A stretch of DNA of 32,442 nucleotides from Reyranella sp. (GCA_022844015.1 JALHMO010000076.1:1-32442); one strand, 5' to 3'. Positions 15,578 through 26,438 are shown, counted from the first letter of the stretch. Numbers and translations are program-made. The notes: generated from the sequence alone by a model not told the origin.

Positions 15578-16282
15578 TCACCCCTTCCCCTTCAGCCCCG
15601 CCACGAACACCTCCTGCGGCGGCGCCTTCGCGGGATCGACATGGCGCAGCCAGTGGAAGGCGCGGTAGGGCGCCCATTCCTCGCGCACGGCGCGCAGCTG
15701 GGCGACGGCTTCGGGATGGGAATCGACGCGGAGATCGAGCTCGTCGCGGGGCGACGCGCCGCGCACGATCAGCGCCGCCGAGCGCTCCGGCAGGTGACCG
15801 CTGCCGCCGACCTGCCCACCGGCGTCGCGGCCGGCTTCGATGGCCGACAGCAGCCGCTCGTCGAGGTCGCGCTCGGGCGCCGCCACGAACGCCGCCACCA
15901 TGGCGTCGACCACGTGCTCGCCGGCCAGCACGTTGCCGGCGGCGACATACCCCTGGCCGCTCCTGTGGCCCGTCCACGGCCGCGTCATGTCGCCGGTGAA
16001 GCCGGCGGCGCGGCCGAATCTGTCGAGCACCATGAGCTGGCGATACTCGATCTGCGGATCGGCCTGCTTCATCAGGGCCAGGGCCTGCTCCGCCGGATGG
16101 CCTTGCGCCAGCAGATTGAGGCCAAGGGTGCGGAGCTCGAAATTGACGAAAGCCTGGCTCGAGATCACGCCCGTGCCTCCGCGAATCGCCGGACACAGCA
16201 TGCCGACCACCAGAGAATAGGTCGCCACGCCAATGCCGACCTGGCCGGTGCGCGCGCAATGCCCGAGAAGAGTGAATGTCAT
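15578..16282 (-). CDS. DUF1028 family protein (putative Ntn-type hydrolase)
   Basis: The 234-residue protein matches the DUF1028 family: MTFTLLGHCARTGQVGIGVAT at the start, a GGTGVISSQAF segment, RQLMVLDRFGRAAGFTG, and GHRSGQGYVAAGNVLAG. Members resemble N-terminal-nucleophile hydrolases and recur beside amino-acid, peptide and RidA-type catabolic genes; no reaction is firmly assigned to them. GGGAG lies six bases before the ATG at 16282. The gene is divergent from the second importer operon, with a 190-base shared upstream region containing TATATT at 16410 but no convincing -35. An amidase acting on imported substrates would fit the context, by inference. Confidence 0.87.
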   Translation of the reverse strand: MTFTLLGHCARTGQVGIGVATYSLVVGMLCPAIRGGTGVISSQAFVNFELRTLGLNLLAQGHPAEQALALMKQADPQIEYRQLMVLDRFGRAAGFTGDMTRPWTGHRSGQGYVAAGNVLAGEHVVDAMVAAFVAAPERDLDERLLSAIEAGRDAGGQVGGSGHLPERSAALIVRGASPRDELDLRVDSHPEAVAQLRAVREEWAPYRAFHWLRHVDPAKAPPQEVFVAGLKGKG

Positions 16283-16472
16283 GACTGGCTCCCGATGTCA
16301 GGTCGGCACGATGCCGCGAGGCGCACGTCGCGCGCAGAAGCAATTTCTTCGGGCTGGCATGCAAAATACGACAAGGCTCACCTGCGCACGACGAGCGTAT
16401 CGTGGCCTATATATTGCTGCACGCCCGACGGCCACCGGGCTAGGCTGTCGCTGACCTCGCGAGGATGAAGAG

Positions 16473-18092
16473 ATGACCGTGAAATTTCCCCTGACGCGCC
16501 GCGCCGCCCTTGGCGGAGCATCGGCCCTTGCCGGACTATCCGCCATCGCGGTGGCGGGACAACGCGCCGGCGCACAGACCACGCAGCCAAAAAAGGGCGG
16601 CACGCTCACCTTCATCCAGAACAGCGAGCCGCAGACCCTGGTGGCGCTGACCACCGTGGCGACGCCGGCGCTCACCGTCAGTGCCAAGGTGACGGAAGGC
16701 CTGCTCGAGTACGACTACGACATCAACCCGCGGCCGGCGCTCGCCATCGAATGGTCGATCAGCCCCGACGGCAGGGTCTACACCTTCAAGCTCAGGCCCA
16801 ACGTCAAGTTCCACGACGGCAAGCCGTTCACCTCGGCCGACGTCGCCTACTCGATCCAGCTGCTCAAGACCGTGCATCCGCGCGGCCGCAATACCTTCGC
16901 CAACGTCACCGAGGTCAAGACTCCCGATCCGCTGACGGCGATCATCGAGCTGTCCAAGCCGGCGCCCTTCCTGATCAAGGCGCTCACCGCGGCCGAGGCG
17001 CCGATGATGCCGCGCCACATCTACGAAGGCACCGATCCGCTGGCCAACCAGAACGGCAACGCGCCGATCGGCACCGGGCCGTACAGGTTCAAGGAGTGGG
17101 CTCGCGGCAGCCACATCGTCTACGAGCGCAATCCCGATTACTGGCAGCCCGACCTGCCGCGCGTCGATCGCATCGTCTACAAGATCCTGCCAGACACGGG
17201 CGCGCGCTCGATCGCCTTCGAGAACGGCTCGGGCGATCTCGGCTATCGCACGCCGGTGGCGCTGGCCGATCTGGATCGGCTGAAGAAGGTGCCGCACCTC
17301 GTGTTCGAGACCAAGGGCACCAGCTACTCGTACAATGTGTCCTGCCTGCAGTTCAATCTCGACAGCGAGTACTTCAAGCACCTCAAGGTACGACAGGCGG
17401 TGGCCCACGCGATCGATCGCGCGCTGCTGATCAAGACGGTGGCCTACGGTTACGGCACGGTCTGCTACTCGCCGATCGCGCCCGGCCTCAAGGCCTTCCA
17501 CGACCCCGCGCCCAGCCCCTACGGGCTCGATCTCAAGAAGGCCGAGGCGCTGCTCGACGAGGCGGGCTACCCGCGCGGCGACAACAAGATCCGCTTCCGC
17601 GTGCCGCTCGACTACAATCCGATCGGCGACGAGAGCCGGCGCGCCTCCGAGTTCCTGCGCGCCGCGCTCGGTCGCATCGGCATCGGCGTCGACGTGCGGG
17701 CGGCGGATGCCTCGGCGTTCGTCAAGCGCATCTACACCGACCGCGCTTTCGACTTCACCTACAACGGCCATTCCAACCTGTTCGATCCGACGGTCGGCGT
17801 GCAGCGCATCTACTGGTCGAAGAACTTCAAGAAGGGCGTGCCGTTCTCCAACGGCTCGCACTACGACAACCCCAAGGTGGACGCCCTGCTGGAAGGCGCG
17901 GCGGTCGAGATCGACCCGGTCAAGCGCAAGCAGATGTTCTTCGACTTCCAGAAGATCGTCGCCCAGGAGATCCCCGACATCCCGCTCTACTCGCCGCTCT
18001 ACCTCACGATCAAGAACAAGCGCGTGCACGACGAGTCACTGACCGCCGACGGCGTCGAGGCCAACATGGCGCAGGTCTGGCTCGATGCGTGA
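16473..18092 (+). CDS. ABC importer solute-binding protein, family 5 (second system)
   Basis: A 539-residue periplasmic binding protein of the DppA/OppA type. It has a Tat-like signal (LTRRAALGGASALAG, residues 7-21) with cleavage probably after AGA at about residue 34. Hallmarks are KGGTLTFIQNSEPQTL at the mature start, GLLEYDYDINPRPALA, YTFKLRPNVKFHDGKPFTSADV, APIGTGPYRFKEW, ERNPDYWQPDLPRVDRIVYK and VRQAVAHAIDRALL. Only distantly similar to the binding protein at 9703, so the two importers probably have different ligands. It heads the operon that runs through two permeases, two ATPases, hyuA and hyuB, after a 437-base repeat-filled gap. Ligand inferred as a hydantoinase/oxoprolinase substrate or precursor. 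Confidence 0.94.
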   Translation: MTVKFPLTRRAALGGASALAGLSAIAVAGQRAGAQTTQPKKGGTLTFIQNSEPQTLVALTTVATPALTVSAKVTEGLLEYDYDINPRPALAIEWSISPDGRVYTFKLRPNVKFHDGKPFTSADVAYSIQLLKTVHPRGRNTFANVTEVKTPDPLTAIIELSKPAPFLIKALTAAEAPMMPRHIYEGTDPLANQNGNAPIGTGPYRFKEWARGSHIVYERNPDYWQPDLPRVDRIVYKILPDTGARSIAFENGSGDLGYRTPVALADLDRLKKVPHLVFETKGTSYSYNVSCLQFNLDSEYFKHLKVRQAVAHAIDRALLIKTVAYGYGTVCYSPIAPGLKAFHDPAPSPYGLDLKKAEALLDEAGYPRGDNKIRFRVPLDYNPIGDESRRASEFLRAALGRIGIGVDVRAADASAFVKRIYTDRAFDFTYNGHSNLFDPTVGVQRIYWSKNFKKGVPFSNGSHYDNPKVDALLEGAAVEIDPVKRKQMFFDFQKIVAQEIPDIPLYSPLYLTIKNKRVHDESLTADGVEANMAQVWLDA

Positions 18093-18190
18093 ATCGCGCT
18101 CCAACGTACAACGAAGCCTCACCCTGAGAGCCTGTGACTTTTTCGATAGTCGCTTTTGGGCGATTGATGAGGTCGCTGCCGCGAACTTTT

Positions 18191-18289
18191 CTGTCGTCCT
18201 GAGCGCAGCGAAGGACCTCATCACCGCGTGGTACGAGTGTACTTTGGAACTTCTGGCGATGAGATCCTTCGCTGCGCTCAGGATGACAG
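18191..18289 (+). repeat. Long near-perfect inverted repeat, arms of 32 bases
   Basis: The 32-base arm at 18191-18222 and the reverse complement of 18258-18289 agree at 30 positions; both contain CCTGAGCGCAGCGAAGGA. The loop is 35 bases. This is the first of two palindromes in the 437-base gap (18093-18529) between the second binding protein and its first permease; no gene was seen in that gap. The transcript would fold into a very stable stem here. Confidence 0.8.
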
Positions 18290-18317
18290 GAGAGGGACGA
18301 CAGAATTCAATAAAGTC

Positions 18318-18455
18318 ACATCCTCTGAGGAGCGGCCCGAAGGGCCGCGTCTCGAAGGGTTGGCAACGGAGCATCTGTGGCGACACCGATTTTCCAACGA
18401 TTTCGTTGGGACCCATTCTTCGAGACGGCCGCTGCGCGGCCTCCTCAGGATGAGG
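18318..18455 (+). repeat. Palindromic repeat, CCTCATCCTGAGGAGC family, second copy
   Basis: CTGAGGAGCGGCCCGAAGGG then CCGCGTCTCGAAG on the left faces CTTCGAGACGGCCGC and CGGCCTCCTCAGGATGAGG on the right. It shares its outer arms and the CGTCTCGAAG inner arm with the copy at 15444-15551, but the central loop differs. It lies 74 bases before the permease start at 18530. Confidence 0.72.
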
Positions 18456-18529
18456 ACGTTGTTGGTCCAGCGCATGAGCGGGCCAGGTGCGGTTTGCCGC
18501 GCCTTTGACGCTCGCGGTCGGGAGGAAGC

Positions 18530-19516
18530 ATGAGGATGGGACGCCGCATCGCGGCGACCTTCAAGCGGACGGCGATCCATGCCGCGCCCACCGTCCTCGG
18601 AATCATCATCCTCGACTTCCTGTTGCTGCAGCTCATGCCGGGCGATGCCGCCGACGTGATCGCCGCGGAGTCGGGCACCGCAACCGCCGAGACCATGGCG
18701 GCGCTGCGCGAACGGTTCGGGCTCGACAAGTCGGTATTCACCCAGCTCGTCAATTTCCTGGGGCACCTCGCCACATTCGATCTGGGCTTCTCGCCGCGCT
18801 ACAACATGCCGGTCCTCGACATGATCATGACGCGCCTGCCCAGCACCCTGTTGCTCATGGTGACGGCGCTGTCGCTCGCCCTGCTGCTCGGAATCGTCCT
18901 CGGCTCGATCATGGCGGCGTGGGCGGGACGCTGGCCCGACCGCGTGCTCTCGGTCGTGGTCCTGCTGTTCTACTCGATGCCGGGCTTCTGGGTTGGCCTG
19001 ATGGCAGTGGTGCTGTTCTCGGTCAAGCTGGGCTGGCTGCCGAGCGACAGCAACATGACGATCGGCGCCAACTACACCGGCTGGGCGATGATCGCCGACC
19101 GTGCGGCCCATCTCGTGCTGCCGGCACTGGCGCTCGCCTCGTTCTTCGTCGCCGTCTACGCCCGCCTCACCCGCGCCTCGATGCTCGAGGTGCAGCGCCA
19201 GGATTTCATGCGGACGGCAGAAGCCAAGGGTCTGCACCCGTTCTTCATCCAGCTGCGCCATGCCCTGCGCAATGCCCTGATCCCGGTGACCACGGTAGCC
19301 GGCATGCATCTCGGCAACCTGCTGGGCGGCGCCGTCGTGATCGAGACTCTGTTCGGCTGGCCCGGCATGGGCCGGCTGGCGCTCGAGGCGGTGCTGGCGC
19401 GCGACTTTTCCGTGCTGCTGGGCGTGCTGCTGCTGTCCTCCTTCCTGGTGATCCTGGCCAACATGGTAATCGACCTGCTGCATGCCTGGCTCGACCCGCG
19501 CATCGGGACGACCTGA
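18530..19516 (+). CDS. ABC importer permease (DppB/OppB-like, second system)
   Basis: A 328-residue inner-membrane permease with about six helices. It shows the DppB pattern: first helix HAAPTVLGIIILDFLLLQ, then MPGDAADVI, LRERFGLDKSV, LGFSPRYNMPV, and the EAA-type coupling loop (DFMRTAEAKGLHPFFIQLRH). It ends LDPRIGTT. GGGAGGAAGC lies just before the ATG at 18530. The next permease begins with a GTG one base after its stop codon. It pairs with the DppC-like product that follows. Confidence 0.94.
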   Translation: MRMGRRIAATFKRTAIHAAPTVLGIIILDFLLLQLMPGDAADVIAAESGTATAETMAALRERFGLDKSVFTQLVNFLGHLATFDLGFSPRYNMPVLDMIMTRLPSTLLLMVTALSLALLLGIVLGSIMAAWAGRWPDRVLSVVVLLFYSMPGFWVGLMAVVLFSVKLGWLPSDSNMTIGANYTGWAMIADRAAHLVLPALALASFFVAVYARLTRASMLEVQRQDFMRTAEAKGLHPFFIQLRHALRNALIPVTTVAGMHLGNLLGGAVVIETLFGWPGMGRLALEAVLARDFSVLLGVLLLSSFLVILANMVIDLLHAWLDPRIGTT

Positions 19517-19517
19517 C

Positions 19518-20410
19518 GTGAGCACCCCCGATCTCACCACGCCGCTGCCGGTCACCGACCTCGGCAATCGTGCAGCACCGCGCAAGGGCCGGCGGCTGCG
19601 CGCCTTCGCGCGCAACCCGACCTTCGTCGCAGGCGTGGCCATCCTGGGTATCGTCGTGTTGCTCGCCCTGTTCGCCGGCTGGCTGTTTCCCACCGATCCG
19701 CAGGACATGGTGGGACCGCCTCTCCTGTGGCCCGGCGACGATGCAGAGTTTCCGCTCGGCACCGATTCGCTCGGCCGCAACGTGCTCGCCCTGCTGGTCC
19801 ACGGTGCCCGCGCCTCGCTGCTGGTCGGCATCTCGGCGGCTGCGATCGGGCTCGCCATCGGCATGGTCGTGGGCTCGGTCGCCGGCTTCTTCGGCGGCTG
19901 GGTCGACATCCTGCTGACCCGCCTGATCGAGCTGTTCCAGACCACGCCCACCTTCCTGCTGGTGGTCGTGATCGTGGCGATCCGCGAGCCGTCGCTGCAG
20001 ACCATTGCGCTCGCCATCGGGCTCGCCTCGTGGCCCACCGTGGCACGACTGGTGCGCGCCCAGTTCCGGTCCCTGCGCGAATCGGATTTCGTCGTCGCCG
20101 CGCGCAGCCTCGGTTATTCGCGCACCCGCATCATCGTGCAGGAAATCCTGCCCAATGCCCTGCCGCCGGTGATCGTCGCCGCTTCCGTCATGATCGCCAA
20201 CGCCATCCTGACCGAAGCCGGCCTCTCCTTCCTCAACATGCGCGATCCCAACGTGGTGAGCTGGGGCGGCATGATCGGCGACAGCCGCGACCAGCTGCGC
20301 AACGCTTGGTTCCTGACCGCTCTGCCCGGCGCCGCGATCGCCGCCACGGTGCTCTCCCTCAACCTTGTGGGCGACGGGTTGAACGAGATCCTGAACCCGC
20401 GGTCCGACCC

Positions 20411-20414
<4 letters not shown>
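19518..20414 (+). CDS. ABC importer permease (DppC/OppC-like, second system)
   Basis: The 298-residue DppC-type permease has a cytoplasmic N terminus, a first helix VAILGIVVLLALFAGWLF, then FPLGTDSLGRNVLALLVHGAR, the conserved DppC block. The coupling loop is DFVVAARSLGYSRTRIIV and the protein ends LNLVGDGLNEILNPRSDP. The start is taken as GTG at 19518, right behind the previous stop, because the next upstream ATG (19482) lies inside the preceding permease gene. Its own stop overlaps the GTG start of the ATPase gene (GTGA). All these overlaps imply one translationally coupled operon. Confidence 0.93.
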
Positions 20415-21398
<984 letters not shown>

Positions 21399-21418
<20 letters not shown>

Positions 21419-22331
21419 GGATCTGCACACGCGCTACGGCACGGGCCGCCAGGTGCTGCGCGCGGTCGACGGCGTGTCGTTCGACATCGAGCGCGGCGAG
21501 ACGGTCGGGCTGGTGGGCGAATCGGGCTGCGGCAAGAGCACCCTCGGCAAGACCGTGCTGCGGCTGGTGCCGCCGGCCGAGGGCGAGATCCGGCTCGACG
21601 GCGTCGACATAACCCGGCTGGGCGATCGTGCCATGGCGCCGCATCGCCGGCGCATGCAGATGATCTTCCAGGATCCGTTCGGGTCGCTCAACCCACGCCA
21701 GACCATCCGCACGGTTCTCGACACGGCGCTGAAGGTCCACCAGCAGGGCGATGCCGGCGAGCGCCGCAGCCGCCTGCAGGAGATCATCGCTCGCGTCGGC
21801 CTGCCGGCCGATTCGCCCGACCGCTATCCGCACGAGTTCTCCGGCGGCCAGCGCCAGCGGATCGGCATCGCCCGGGCGCTGGTGCTGCAGCCGGCACTGA
21901 TCGTGTGCGACGAGCCGGTGTCGGCGCTCGACGTGTCGATCCAGGCGCAGATCCTGAACCTGCTGGTCGATCTCAAGCGCGACCTCGGCCTCTCCTATCT
22001 CTTCATCTCGCACGACCTTTCCGTCGTTCGCTACTTCGCCGATCGCGTGCTGGTGATGTATCTCGGCCGCATCGTCGAGAGCGCCTCGCACGCCACCCTG
22101 TGGCGCGATCCGCGGCATCCCTACACCAAGGCGCTGTTCGCCGCCGTGCCGTCGACCGACCCGACGCACAAGCGCACCGCGCCATCGATCAAGGGCGAGC
22201 TCACCACCACCATCGCGTCGGGTTGCCGATTTGCGTCACGCTGCCCGGCTGCGACCGACCGCTGCCGGGCCGAGGAGCCGCAGCTGCGGTCCGTAGGAGA
22301 AGGACATCATGCCGCCTGTCATTACGCCTGA
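21399..22331 (+). CDS. ABC importer ATPase (DppF/OppF-like, second system)
   Basis: A 310-residue ATPase with Walker A GESGCGKST (about 40-48), Q-loop MIFQDPFGSLNPRQ, signature FSGGQRQRI, Walker B LIVCDEPVSALDV and switch ISHDLSVVRYF. The C-terminal RFASRCPAATDRC cluster is kept. Its 3' end overlaps the hyuA start by 23 bases, which ties the importer and the hydrolase into one transcript and argues that the imported compound, or something derived from it, is the HyuAB substrate. Confidence 0.95.
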
Positions 22332-24453
22332 GTCGGGCGTCTCGCCCGACGCGATCCGTCTGGCGGTCGACATCGGCGGCACCTTCACCGACGTCGTGCT
22401 GGAGACGCCGGGCGGCAGCTGGTCGGCGAAAGTGCTGACCACGAAGGCGGCACCCGAGGACGGCGTGCTCGACGGCATGCGGCGCGCCCTTGCCCTGGCC
22501 GGCCTCGTGCCCGCCGACGTCGGCCTGATCGTCCACGGCACGACGCTCGCTACCAACGCCATCATCGAGCGCAAGGGCGCGCTGACCGCCTTGGTCACCA
22601 CCAAGGGCTTCCGCGACTCGATCGAGATGGCGCAGGAGAACCGCTTCGAGCAGTACGACATCTTCATCGAGAAGCCCGAGCCGCTGGTGCCGCGCCCCTT
22701 GCGCTTCACGGTGCCGGAGCGGGTCGACGCCAGAGGCGGCGTGCGCCTTCCCTTGGACGAGAAGGCCGTCGAGGGACTCGCCGAAACGCTGGCCGCCAGA
22801 GGCGTCGAGAGCATTGCCATCGGTTTCCTGCACAGCTACGCCAACCCGGCGCACGAACGGCGCGCCGGGGAGATCCTCGCGAACAGGTTGCCCGGCGTAC
22901 GCCTCTCGCTGTCGTGCGACGTCTGCCCGGAGGTGCGCGAGTACGAGCGCTTCTCGACGACCTGCGCCAATGCCTACGTCCAGCCGCTCATGGGCCGCTA
23001 TCTCGAGAATCTGCGCCAGCGCATCGGGCAGGCGGGCTTCGCATGCCCGATCCTGCTGATGACGTCGGGCGGTGGCCTCACGACGCTCGAGACGGCGGTG
23101 CGCTTCCCGATCCGCCTGGTCGAATCCGGTCCGGCCGGCGGCGTGATCCTGTCGACCTGGATCGCCGAGCGCTTCGGCATCGATCGCATCCTGAGCTTCG
23201 ACATGGGCGGCACCACCGCCAAGATCTGCATCATCGACGACGGCAAGCCGATGGCCTCGCGCAGCTTCGAGGTCGACCGCCGCTACCGCTTCATGAAGGG
23301 CAGCGGCCTGCCCGTGCGCATCCCCGTGATCGAGATGGTCGAGATCGGCGCCGGCGGCGGCTCGCTGGCGAGCGTCGACGCCATGAAGCGCATCACCGTG
23401 GGCCCGGAGAGCGCCGGCTCCGATCCCGGCCCGGCCTGCTACCGGCTGGGTGGCACGAAGCCGGCCGTGACCGATGCCAACGTCGTGCTGGGCCGCATCG
23501 ATCCCGACAGGTTCGCCGGCGGCACGATCACGCTCGACGCCGCGCTGAGTCGCGCCGCCATCGAGGGCCATGTCGGCATACCGCTCGATCTCGACGTCAC
23601 CCTGTCGGCCTTCGGCATCTCCGAGGTCGTCGAGGAGAACATGGCCAATGCCGCGCGCGTCCACGCCGTCGAGCGCGGCGCCGAGCTGGAGGGCCGCACC
23701 CTGATCGCCTTCGGCGGCGGCGCGCCCTTGCATGCCGCGCGCTTGGCGGAAAAGCTCGGCATCGCGGACGTTCTGATCCCGGCGAGTGCCGGCGTCGGCT
23801 CGGCGGTCGGCTTCCTGCGCGCGCCGATCGCCTTCGAGGTCGTGCGCAGCCGCTTCGTCCGGCTGGGCAACTTCGATGCCGGCTCGATCAACGCCATGTT
23901 CGCCGAGATGGCGAAGGACGCGGTCGACGTGGTGAAGCTCGGCGCGCCCAGTGCCCCGATCACGATCGGCCGCAGCGCCGACATGCGCTATGCCGGCCAG
24001 GGCCACGAGATCCTGGTGCAGCTGCCCGACGGGCCGTTCACCGCGGCCTCGGTCGCCGAGCTGCGCAAGCGCTTCGAGGCCGGATACCGCACCCTGTTCA
24101 ATCGCGTGGTGCCGGGTGTCGATGTCGAGGTGACGGGGTGGATCCTGCGCGCCGAGGCGCCGGCGCCCGGCCGAGCGATCGACCGCGGCCCCGCCGACAC
24201 GCGGGCCGAGGCGCCACGCTCCTTGTCCGTGGGCAGCCGGACCCTGTTCAACCCGGCACAGCGCGATTTCCAGGACGTGCCGGTGTACCAGCGCACCGAG
24301 CTCGCGACCGGCAGCGCCGTGCAGGGCCCCGCCATCATCGCCGAGGACGAGACCACAACCGTCGTCACCGCCGGATTCACCGCCCGCATCGAGCCGTCGG
24401 GCGCCATTCGACTCACCGCCAAAGCTGCCGCGCTCCAGGAGGCCGCCCAATGA
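22309..24453 (+). CDS. hyuA: Hydantoinase/5-oxoprolinase subunit A (HyuA-like)
   Basis: The 714-residue protein is the ATP-binding subunit of an N-methylhydantoinase/5-oxoprolinase-type enzyme, which opens a cyclic amide at the cost of ATP in the cytoplasm. The actin-fold ATPase motifs are visible: AVDIGGTFTDVV (about 19-30), HGTTLATNAIIERKGA, SGPAGGVILS, FDMGGTTAKICIIDDG, and FGGGAPLHAARLAEKLGI. GSDPGPACYRLGGTKPAVTDANVVLGRI marks the HyuA central domain. GGAGAAGGA precedes the ATG, inside the end of the ATPase gene. The stop overlaps hyuB (ATGA). Sequence alone cannot separate 5-oxoprolinase from hydantoinase or acetophenone-carboxylase-like activity; the cyclase-like genes favour 5-oxoproline. 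Confidence 0.92.
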   Translation: MPPVITPESGVSPDAIRLAVDIGGTFTDVVLETPGGSWSAKVLTTKAAPEDGVLDGMRRALALAGLVPADVGLIVHGTTLATNAIIERKGALTALVTTKGFRDSIEMAQENRFEQYDIFIEKPEPLVPRPLRFTVPERVDARGGVRLPLDEKAVEGLAETLAARGVESIAIGFLHSYANPAHERRAGEILANRLPGVRLSLSCDVCPEVREYERFSTTCANAYVQPLMGRYLENLRQRIGQAGFACPILLMTSGGGLTTLETAVRFPIRLVESGPAGGVILSTWIAERFGIDRILSFDMGGTTAKICIIDDGKPMASRSFEVDRRYRFMKGSGLPVRIPVIEMVEIGAGGGSLASVDAMKRITVGPESAGSDPGPACYRLGGTKPAVTDANVVLGRIDPDRFAGGTITLDAALSRAAIEGHVGIPLDLDVTLSAFGISEVVEENMANAARVHAVERGAELEGRTLIAFGGGAPLHAARLAEKLGIADVLIPASAGVGSAVGFLRAPIAFEVVRSRFVRLGNFDAGSINAMFAEMAKDAVDVVKLGAPSAPITIGRSADMRYAGQGHEILVQLPDGPFTAASVAELRKRFEAGYRTLFNRVVPGVDVEVTGWILRAEAPAPGRAIDRGPADTRAEAPRSLSVGSRTLFNPAQRDFQDVPVYQRTELATGSAVQGPAIIAEDETTTVVTAGFTARIEPSGAIRLTAKAAALQEAAQ

Positions 24454-26192
24454 GAGCCAATCATCCGCTGAACCGCATCGAATACCAGGTGATGTGGAAC
24501 CGCCTGATCTCGGTCGTCGAGGAGCAGGCGCAGACCCTGGTGCGCACCGCCTTCGGCACGGCGACGCGCGAGGCGGGCGACCTGTCGGCCGGCGTCTACG
24601 ACACGACGGGCCGCATGCTGGCCCAGGCCGTCACCGGCACGCCGGGCCACGTCAACTCGATGGCGATGAGCGTCGGTCACGTGCTCGACAAGGTGCCGCT
24701 CGCCAGGATGAACGACGGCGACGCCTACATCGTCAACGACCCCTGGCAAGGCACCGGCCATCTGAACGACATCGTGATCGTGACGCCGACTTTCAGGCGC
24801 GGGACCGCGGTGGGGCTGTTCGCCTGCACCCTGCATGTGGTCGATATCGGCGGACGCGGCATCATGGGTGCCGCCCAGCAGGTTTACGAAGAAGGCCTCT
24901 ACCTCCCGATCACCAAGATCGTCGACAGGGGCGAGATCAACCAGTGGCTGGTCGACATCATCGCCGCGAACGTGCGCGAGCCGGTGCAGGTGATCGGCGA
25001 CATCTACTCGGAGATCTCCAGCAACGAGGTCGGCGGTCGCCGTCTGGTCGCCATGATGGACGAGTTCGGGCTGGAGCATCTCGACGACCTCGCCCGCCAT
25101 ATCCTCGACCATTCGCGCGAGGCGAGCCTGGAGGCGATCCGCAAGCTGCCGTTCGGCACCTACCACAACTCGATGACCGTCGACGGGATGAACGGCAAGT
25201 CGATGGAGCTCAAGGCCGCGTTGACGATCGGACCAGAGGGCATCGATGTCGACTTTGCCGGCTCGGCCGGCGTCGTGCAGAACGGCATCAACGTGCCGCT
25301 CTGCTACACCGAGGCCTACACGAGCTTCGGCGTGAAATGCATCGTGGCGCCGCACGTCCCAAACAACGCGGCCTCGCTCGCCACCATCCGGGTCACCGCG
25401 CCGGACGGCTGCATCCTCAACGCCAAGCATCCCGCACCGGTGGCGGCGCGCAGCATCATCGGCCAGATGCTGCCCGACGTGGTATTCGGTTGCCTGCAGC
25501 AGGCCCTGCCGCAGGGCGTGCCGGCGGAGGGCACGTCGTGCCTGTGGAACGTGCGCCTGATGGGCGGCATGGGTCGGGTCGACGGCGATCCGGCCGTGCT
25601 CGCCAAGGCGACGCCGTTCAACGTCACCTCGTTCCATTCCGGCGGCACCGGCGCACGCCCCAAGCTCGACGGGCTGTCGGCGACGGCGTTCCCGAGTGGC
25701 GTGCGCAACGTGCCGGTCGAGATCACCGAGACGATCGCGCCCGTGCTGGTCTGGAGCAAGGAGTACCGCACCGACTCCGGCGGCGCCGGCGAGTACCGCG
25801 GCGGGCTCGGCCAGATCATGGAGATCGAGAGCGCCGAGGATATGCCGTTCGGCATCTCGACCTCGTTCGATCGCGTCGTCTATCCGCCGCGCGGCCGCGC
25901 CGGCGGCAAGGCCGGCATGACCGGCAAGGTGGAGATCGTCTCGGGCAAGTCCCTGCCGCCCAAGGCCCATTCGAGCATCCCTGCCGGCGAGCGCCTGCGC
26001 GTCAGCATGCCGGGCGGCGGCGGCTACGGCGATCCCCGCCGGCGCGACCCCGCCAAGGTCGCGCGCGACGTGGCGAGCGGCCTGGTCTCGGAAGAGGTGG
26101 CGCGCAACGTCTACGGCGTCGTGCTGACCGCAGACTTTGCCGTCGACGAAGCCGCGACGACAAAGGCGAGGATGGTGGCAGCAGCGGAGTAG
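24450..26192 (+). CDS. hyuB: Hydantoinase/5-oxoprolinase subunit B (HyuB-like)
   Basis: The complete 580-residue partner of HyuA. It starts MRANHPLNRIEYQVMWNRL with an ATG overlapping the hyuA stop. Family motifs are REAGDLSAGVYDTTGRMLAQ, TGTPGHVNSM, GDAYIVNDPWQGTGHLNDI, DFAGSAGVVQNGINVP, TSFHSGGTGARP, SGGAGEYRGGLGQ and MPGGGGYGDPRRRDP near the C terminus. Length is normal. It is the last gene of the second importer operon. Its C-terminal 200 residues align well with the partial HyuB at the left edge of the window, so the genome keeps at least two HyuB paralogues about 24 kb apart, each close to LLM oxidoreductase genes. Confidence 0.93.
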   Translation: MRANHPLNRIEYQVMWNRLISVVEEQAQTLVRTAFGTATREAGDLSAGVYDTTGRMLAQAVTGTPGHVNSMAMSVGHVLDKVPLARMNDGDAYIVNDPWQGTGHLNDIVIVTPTFRRGTAVGLFACTLHVVDIGGRGIMGAAQQVYEEGLYLPITKIVDRGEINQWLVDIIAANVREPVQVIGDIYSEISSNEVGGRRLVAMMDEFGLEHLDDLARHILDHSREASLEAIRKLPFGTYHNSMTVDGMNGKSMELKAALTIGPEGIDVDFAGSAGVVQNGINVPLCYTEAYTSFGVKCIVAPHVPNNAASLATIRVTAPDGCILNAKHPAPVAARSIIGQMLPDVVFGCLQQALPQGVPAEGTSCLWNVRLMGGMGRVDGDPAVLAKATPFNVTSFHSGGTGARPKLDGLSATAFPSGVRNVPVEITETIAPVLVWSKEYRTDSGGAGEYRGGLGQIMEIESAEDMPFGISTSFDRVVYPPRGRAGGKAGMTGKVEIVSGKSLPPKAHSSIPAGERLRVSMPGGGGYGDPRRRDPAKVARDVASGLVSEEVARNVYGVVLTADFAVDEAATTKARMVAAAE

Positions 26193-26220
26193 CTCATCGC
26201 TGGCAGCGGGCCACTTCCGA

Positions 26221-26378
26221 GGCGCTCCTTCTTCTTCCTCCCCAAGCGACGCTTGGGGAGGTGTCACCGTCTGGTACGGGGTCATGAGTCACGGGAGAGG
26301 GCTGAGCCTGGGGCTCATGACCCCTCCTTCGGCGCAAGACGCCGACACCTCCCCAGCGAAGCTGGGGAGGAAAGATGA
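26221..26378 (+). repeat. Nested palindromic intergenic element, copy 1
   Basis: A CCTCCCC...GGGGAGG palindrome at 26237-26261 and a second at 26348-26370 flank a core of about 86 bases. The core is itself dyadic: GGTGTC faces GACACC, and GGGTCATGAG faces CTCATGACCC. The element starts GGCGCTCCTTCTTCTT and is very like copy 2 at 26518-26681. No protein-coding gene is seen between 26193 and 26800. Confidence 0.75.
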
Positions 26379-26438
26379 GCGCCACGTCGGCAGAGATCAC
26401 TCCGCCTTAAGTGGCGCGCTCCCGGCGACGCCGCCGCC

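Noticed and set aside
16408-16415. TATATATT as a -10 of the second importer promoter
   Set aside because: No matching -35 hexamer at 16-18 bases upstream; noted in the DUF1028 entry but not called.
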